From an uncultured Porphyromonadaceae bacterium (lineage in GTDB: Bacteria; Bacteroidota; Bacteroidia; Bacteroidales; Muribaculaceae), in assembly GCA_900541835.1 (NCBI GenBank), contig UQLL01000028.1, positions 1 through 35,827 on the forward strand: a stretch of DNA of 35,827 bases, read 5' to 3'. The notes below the pieces were generated by a model. The model searched no databases, was not told the DNA's origin, and worked only from the letters and a program-made list of their open reading frames with translations. The translations under genes were made by a program, and so were the position numbers. Positions 31,929 through 35,827 of this stretch are shown here, piece after piece (within the stretch, counting starts at the first letter, position 1; each line of letters starts with the position of its first letter).

Positions 31929-32967
31929 CGAGAGGCCGAGGAACATCCTGCTGACGCGCTTCTCGGCGCTCGGCGACGTGGCCATGACCATCCCGGTGGT
32001 CTACTCGGCGTGCGCCGCCAACCCCGGCTGCGAGTTCTACTACCTAACGCGCCGCGCCCCCGCAGGGCTCATGCTCGAGCCGCCGCCGAACCTGCACGTG
32101 CTGCCCGTGGACACCGCCGACTACCGGGGCGTGCGCGGACTCGCCCGGCTCGTCTCGGAGGTGGTGTCCAAGTATCGCATCGAGGGGTACGCCGACCTGC
32201 ACAACGTGCTGCGGACGCGCGTAATGGGGCTTTTCATGCGCCTGCGCGGCATTCCCGTGGTGCACCTGCGCAAGGGGCGGCGCCGCCGCAACGCCCTGAC
32301 GCGCCGCCACAACAAGGTGATGATGCCGCTGACGTCCATGCGGGCCCGCTACCGCGAAGTCTTCTTCCGCCTGGGCCTCGGCTACCGGGGCACCTTCCGG
32401 GGCTTCTGGGCCGACACCCCTCCCGATCCCGCCGTCTACGCCCGGGCCACGCCGCCCAGGCGGCAGGGGGAGACCTGGATCGGCATAGCCCCGTTCGCCA
32501 AGCACCGTGGCAAGATCTACCCCGAGGAGCTCATGGTGCGGGTGGTGCGCGAGCTGGCCCGCCGTCCCGGCTACCGCGTGTTCCTGTTCGGCGCCGGCGC
32601 GTACGAGGCCAACACCCTGGGCCGATGGGCGCTGGCGGCCGACAACATCGTCAACATGGCCGCCCTGGGCCTGGGATTCGAGGCGGAACTCTCTCTCCTC
32701 CACGCCTGCGACGCGGTCATCTCCATGGATTCGGCGAACATGCACCTTGCCTCGCTGGTGGGCACCCGGGTGGTGAGCGTCTGGGGCGCCACGCATCCTT
32801 TCTGCGGCTTCCTGGGGTGGCACCAGAGCAAGCAGGACGTGGTGAGCCTGGACATGGTGTGCCGCCCCTGCTCCACCTTCGGCAACAAGCCGTGCCGCCG
32901 CGCCGACTTCCACTGCATGTACGGCATCCCGCCGTCGCTGGTGCTGAAGACCCTCGACCGCAAGTAA
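31912..32967 (+). CDS. Glycosyltransferase family 9 (heptosyltransferase-like)
   Basis: The 351-residue protein begins with the family's N-terminal motif (ILLTRFSALGDVAMTIPVVY) and carries the C-terminal nucleotide-sugar site (ISMDSANMHLASLVGTRVVSVWGATHP). Family 9 enzymes are GT-B fold transferases that usually add heptose to the lipopolysaccharide core at the inner membrane. The true sugar here is unknown. The ATG at 31912 overlaps the DUF4254 gene by 17 bases. A downstream ATG is unlikely because it would lose the first motif. The C-terminus is normal. A hairpin terminator and repeat copy C follow. Confidence 0.92.
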   Translation: MARRADERPRNILLTRFSALGDVAMTIPVVYSACAANPGCEFYYLTRRAPAGLMLEPPPNLHVLPVDTADYRGVRGLARLVSEVVSKYRIEGYADLHNVLRTRVMGLFMRLRGIPVVHLRKGRRRRNALTRRHNKVMMPLTSMRARYREVFFRLGLGYRGTFRGFWADTPPDPAVYARATPPRRQGETWIGIAPFAKHRGKIYPEELMVRVVRELARRPGYRVFLFGAGAYEANTLGRWALAADNIVNMAALGLGFEAELSLLHACDAVISMDSANMHLASLVGTRVVSVWGATHPFCGFLGWHQSKQDVVSLDMVCRPCSTFGNKPCRRADFHCMYGIPPSLVLKTLDRK

Positions 32968-33017
32968 CCGACACATAATAATATATATATAAATATATCA
33001 GCCTCCGACCCACTCGG

Positions 33018-33044
33018 CCGGGGGCTGCCGCTTTTGCGGCCCCC
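33018..33044 (+). terminator. Terminator-like hairpin after the glycosyltransferase
   Basis: GGGGGCTGCCGC and GCGGCCCCC form a GC-rich stem with one bulge and the loop TTTT, about 50 bases after the stop. No strong T-run follows, so termination efficiency is uncertain. Confidence 0.55.
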
Positions 33045-33055
33045 TCCCTGTAGGA

Positions 33056-33180
33056 GGGTGTGTCAAAATTCAAAATTTCAGTCAGATTGTAGGGCTGCAC
33101 CATGGTGCAGCCGCCGATAATCAATATTGTAGGGATGCACCGGGGTGCATCCCTACGATTCGCCGGATTTTGCAACACCC
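33056..33180 (+). repeat. Hairpin repeat element, copy C
   Basis: It begins GGGTGTGTCAAAAT and ends ATTTTGCAACACCC, with internal stems GGGCTGCACC..GGTGCAGCC and GGGATGCACC..GGTGCATCCC. It sits between the glycosyltransferase operon and the capsid-like cluster. The following AT-rich stretch (33182-33348) contains no gene that I can see. Confidence 0.8.
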
Positions 33181-33348
33181 ACGCCCCCGGCACATTCCGG
33201 AGGGTAGGGACCTTGACGCTATTGGTTTTGGGTGAAATTTGGATTGGGTTCTGTTAACAAAGGTTAAAAATTAAAGCTTGTTCAAATTGTAATTATCTGT
33301 AAAATCGGAATTAATTGAAATTAACCGAAAGTTTATCCTAAAATATGA

Positions 33349-33380
33349 TTTGGATATTGCTGAATTTAGTATTAACTTTG
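33349..33380 (+). promoter_or_regulatory. Strong consensus promoter of the capsid-like cluster
   Basis: TTTG (33349-33352) and TAACTTTG (33373-33380), 20 bases apart, are an excellent Bacteroidetes match in an AT-rich upstream region. The transcript would start about 25 bases before the ATG at 33413. Confidence 0.75.
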
Positions 33381-33412
33381 CAGTGTAAAAATTCAGTATA
33401 CCTAATCCAGAT

Positions 33413-33763
33413 ATGAAAGAAACAGAAAAATCTCCTAATCCGCAGCCTCTGGAGGCTGTGTCGGAGCAGTCCCCCGAGGTGCTCCTTGAAGAACCGGTGG
33501 AGCCGCAGGCCGAGCCCTCGGCTCCCGGACAAGCGGAAGCCGTCGCCGAGGAGCCGTCCATGGAGCGGCCCGGCTACGACGCCCTCCGCGAGGCATACCT
33601 CCGTGGCCGCAACGAGGCCATAGCCGAGGCTCTCGGCAGAGACGCCGAGCATCCGTTCGCCGCCCCGCGCAACCACACCCCGGGCATACAGGACCCGTAC
33701 ACACCCCCGTCGGACCCGGCCCTGGCCGCCATGTTCACTTTCCGCCAGTCAGTGTGGCAGTGA
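33413..33763 (+). CDS. Small acidic proline-rich protein upstream of the capsid-like gene
   Basis: The 116-residue protein has an acidic, Glu/Pro-rich and probably disordered first half (EQSPEVLLEEPVEPQAEPSA). A predicted helix follows near residues 55-75 (YDALREAYLRGRNEAIAEAL), then a tail ending AMFTFRQSVWQ. No family is recognised. It lies directly downstream of the cluster promoter and 71 bases before the capsid-like gene. That is the place where phages often encode scaffolding or other capsid accessory proteins. Its small size and composition allow such a role but do not prove it. Confidence 0.75.
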   Translation: MKETEKSPNPQPLEAVSEQSPEVLLEEPVEPQAEPSAPGQAEAVAEEPSMERPGYDALREAYLRGRNEAIAEALGRDAEHPFAAPRNHTPGIQDPYTPPSDPALAAMFTFRQSVWQ

Positions 33764-33834
33764 CAACCCGTTTCGGACGCACCAGGGTGTGTCCACACAT
33801 TCAGGAACCATCCAAAAAAACACAGTAAAACACC

Positions 33835-35049
33835 ATGAAAGAAGCAACTCTCGCCGCCGGCATCGCCGGTAACCAGAACCATGTGAGCGGCCGGCCGCTC
33901 ACCACCGACCTGGCCTCGCAGGCCTCCCCTTCGCTGATGCTCACCGGCATCGACCGCGCCGTCACCCGCGTGCGCCCCATGGCCACGCCGCTCGACCAGA
34001 TCTCGCGCCTGGGACACGTACGCGCCGCCGACGCCCTCGAGGTGGACTACTACTCGGCCGACATCCGCGCCGACGCCTCCGCCGTCGCAGCCTGGGGCGC
34101 TTTCGACGACACTGAAGACAATCTGAAGCAGGTTGTCGTCAAGGTGTCCGACACGAGCCTGTTCGAGCCTTCGGAGTGCGTGATGCTCGAATGCGCCGCC
34201 GGCGACAACGCCGCCGCCTACGTCTCTGCCAAGGATGCCACGTCGCTGACGCTGATCGGCGACCTGGGCGACGACGCCTCCGTATACACCGGCCGCATAG
34301 TGCGCATGGGCCGCGCCGCCACGCAGCTCGACGTCCAGTCGCCGCAGTACAGCGTGCTGCCGCGCAAGCGCACCAACCTGTGCCAGATTTTCAAGATGCA
34401 GATCGAGCAGAGCATCGTAATGAAGCTGAGCCACAAGGAGGTGGGCTGGGACTTCACCGACCAGCAGGAGGCGGCCGTATACGACATGCGCCTGGGCATG
34501 GAGAAGCAGTTCCTCTTCGGCCGCCGCATGAAGGTCTACGATCCGGTCAAGCAGGAGACGGTGACCGTCACCGAGGGCGTGTGGCACCAGGCCGGCAAGC
34601 AGGTGGACGTGGACCTCTCCTCTCTCGACGCCGCCCGCCTGGTGGACATCATGCGCGAGGCCTTCACGGGCAACTCCGGCTCGCGCCGCAAGGTGCTCAT
34701 CGCCGGGTCGGGCCTCATCGCCGCCCTCAACAAGCTCGAGAGCACCAAGATGCTCTCGGCGCTCGACCAGGAGACGGTCTGGGGAATAGACTTCAACGTC
34801 ATCCAGAGCAAGTTCGGCAAGCTCTACGTGGTCTTCTCGGAGGTATTCGACGTGATGGGGCGTCCCGACGACGGCCTGATCGTCGACCCCGAGTACATCC
34901 AGAAGCACGTCTTCATCCCGTTCCGCGCCGACCGCCTGGACCTGCGCGGCTCCGGCCAGCGCAACACCGAGGCGATGGTGCTCACCGAGGCCTCCTGCCT
35001 GACCCTGCGCTATCCCAACGCCCACTGCAGGGTCGTGAGCGCGTCATAA
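33835..35049 (+). CDS. Phage major-capsid-like protein (SU10/DUF5309 type)
   Basis: The 404-residue protein resembles the HK97-fold major capsid proteins grouped as SU10 or DUF5309. The N-terminal segment carries VRPMATPLDQISRLG and ALEVDYYSADIRADAS. A beta-rich middle follows. A central block (RTNLCQIFKMQIEQSIVMKL, then AVYDMRLGMEKQFLFGRR) corresponds to the spine-helix region, and a C-terminal domain starts near VLIAGSGLIAALNKL. It would self-assemble into a shell. No terminase, portal or protease gene is seen upstream, where host-type glycosyltransferase genes stand instead. It could belong to a prophage with unusual order, a remnant, or a domesticated shell. An encapsulin is a weaker alternative. 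Recognition is by pattern, not by search. Confidence 0.68.
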   Translation: MKEATLAAGIAGNQNHVSGRPLTTDLASQASPSLMLTGIDRAVTRVRPMATPLDQISRLGHVRAADALEVDYYSADIRADASAVAAWGAFDDTEDNLKQVVVKVSDTSLFEPSECVMLECAAGDNAAAYVSAKDATSLTLIGDLGDDASVYTGRIVRMGRAATQLDVQSPQYSVLPRKRTNLCQIFKMQIEQSIVMKLSHKEVGWDFTDQQEAAVYDMRLGMEKQFLFGRRMKVYDPVKQETVTVTEGVWHQAGKQVDVDLSSLDAARLVDIMREAFTGNSGSRRKVLIAGSGLIAALNKLESTKMLSALDQETVWGIDFNVIQSKFGKLYVVFSEVFDVMGRPDDGLIVDPEYIQKHVFIPFRADRLDLRGSGQRNTEAMVLTEASCLTLRYPNAHCRVVSAS

Positions 35050-35083
35050 ACGGCGCATGCGCCCAACCGCAAGGGCATTCTGG

Positions 35084-35266
35084 CAAATCGTAGGGATGCA
35101 CCCTGGTGCATCCGCCGATAATCAATGAAGTAGAGCGAGGATGTGTCAAAATTCACAATTTCGGTCAGATTGTAGGGATGCACCCTGGTGCATCCGCCGA
35201 TAATCAATGAAGTAGAGCGGATGCACCTTGGTGCATCCCTACGATTCGCCGGATTCTGCAACACCC
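35084..35266 (+). repeat. Hairpin repeat element, copy D with a tandem partial copy
   Basis: 35139-35266 is a full copy (start GGATGTGTCAAAAT, end CTGCAACACCC). Immediately before it, 35084-35138 is a partial copy that begins inside the element (CAAATCGTAGGGATGCACC) and ends TAGAGCG. In the full copy both stems are of the GGATGCACC..GGTGCATCC type. It separates the capsid-like gene from the next gene. Confidence 0.8.
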
Positions 35267-35304
35267 TCTCAACTGTCAACTCTCGATTAAGAAAGATTAA
35301 GAAA

Positions 35305-35827
35305 ATGAAGACTTATACTGAAATCGAAATGCTGAACCTGTACCGGGCGCACCTGGGCCTGAGCCGCACGCTGGTGCTGCCGGCCGAGAGCGAGCGGCAC
35401 CCTATGGACCGCGAGCTCCTCAACGAGCTCCACGCCCGCTACCGGCGCCTGCTGGCCACCGAGTCGGCCGAGCTGCTGCCCGTGGAGGACGTCGGCGCCG
35501 AGTGCCGGGCCACTCCCGAGGGGGCCGACCGCATGGTCATCACCCTCGGCGACCGCTGCATACGGCCCGTCAGCCTGCAGCTGGCCACCTGGCAGGAGGC
35601 CGTCTACCGCTTCCACGCCGCCGGAAGCGCCCTGCACCGCCGCCAGCGCTTCCCCCTGCTCCGCGCCAACGTCGCCCGCCCGGCGGTGTTCCGCTCCGCC
35701 GACCGCCTGCTCGTCTACGGCACCGGCTCCGGCGCGCAGTCCGACGCGCAGGAGGCGATCTCGGTCCTGCAATCGCTCTTAACGCTCGGCTTTGACGCGA
35801 TGGACGCAGCGGCGATGCTGAACGAGC
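35305..35827 (+). CDS. Unknown protein of the capsid-like cluster (cut by window end)
   Basis: The frame from ATG 35305 stays open to the last base, giving 174 residues of a longer protein that starts MKTYTEIEMLNLYRAHLGLS. It has a helical N-terminus (LNELHARYRRLLATES), a beta-rich middle (GADRMVITLGDRCIRPVSLQ) and an alanine-rich helix at the cut end. No family is recognised. It follows the capsid-like gene in the same direction after repeat copy D, so it may be a head-completion or tail-connector type protein, but this rests on position alone. Codon use is GC-rich like the host. Confidence 0.7.
   Translation, partial: MKTYTEIEMLNLYRAHLGLSRTLVLPAESERHPMDRELLNELHARYRRLLATESAELLPVEDVGAECRATPEGADRMVITLGDRCIRPVSLQLATWQEAVYRFHAAGSALHRRQRFPLLRANVARPAVFRSADRLLVYGTGSGAQSDAQEAISVLQSLLTLGFDAMDAAAMLNE

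Noticed and set aside
33835..35049. Encapsulin nanocompartment shell
   Set aside because: The central helix block looks closer to SU10/DUF5309 capsids, and no typical cargo enzyme with a targeting tail is adjacent. It is not fully excluded, since the cluster is cut by the window end.

Overview
The window looks like chromosomal DNA from a GC-rich member of the Bacteroidales, plausibly Muribaculaceae. Four things point there: promoters of the Bacteroidetes type (TTTG, 19-23 bases, TAnnTTTG), several secreted proteins with short C-terminal sorting-like tails, GLUG-repeat surface protein architecture, and families typical of the phylum (DUF2851, DUF4254 next to a family 9 glycosyltransferase, U32 peptidase, an NfnAB-like pair). 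The family-level placement is inference. No rRNA, tRNA or CRISPR array was seen.

Layout. 1-4.2 kb: the tail of a secreted protein, pheT, a YebC/TACO1 gene, and an unidentified structured RNA with a U-run terminator. 4.2-9.0 kb: a tightly coupled operon of MBOAT acyltransferase, SGNH-like partner, DUF2851 protein and glycerate kinase, followed by rubrerythrin. 9.66-13.0 kb: an AT-rich island carrying a compact type II restriction-modification module (XRE controller, probable endonuclease, C5 cytosine methyltransferase) and a divergent unknown gene, bracketed by short repeats. 13.0-15.8 kb: minus-strand ksgA, a secreted C1B cysteine peptidase and cytidine deaminase. 15.9-22.1 kb: one giant secreted GLUG-repeat protein. 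22.2-24.4 kb: an NfnAB-like flavoprotein pair. 24.5-28.8 kb: a U32 peptidase, der, and era with an N-terminal extension. 28.9-33.0 kb: a secreted multidomain protein, then an operon of GYF/dispanin-like membrane protein, DUF4254 and glycosyltransferase. 33.3 kb to the end: a promoter-led cluster with a small acidic protein, a phage major-capsid-like protein (SU10/DUF5309 type) and a truncated unknown gene, with no terminase or portal gene upstream.

Two dispersed repeat families overlay this. The first is a ~125-137 bp element with imperfect terminal inverted repeats and two internal hairpins: four full copies and one partial, all after 25.8 kb, with paired base changes between copies that keep the stems. 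The second is a short motif (core ACGCGAGTYCGGG) found six times. Five copies lie 0-40 bases downstream of a stop codon in the same orientation as the gene, and two of them overlap the stop codons of rubrerythrin and der.

The most interesting targets are the capsid-like cluster embedded in host genes, the self-regulated R-M island with an unknown co-controlled gene, the post-stop repeat motif, the hairpin element family, and the structured RNA at about 4.03-4.19 kb.
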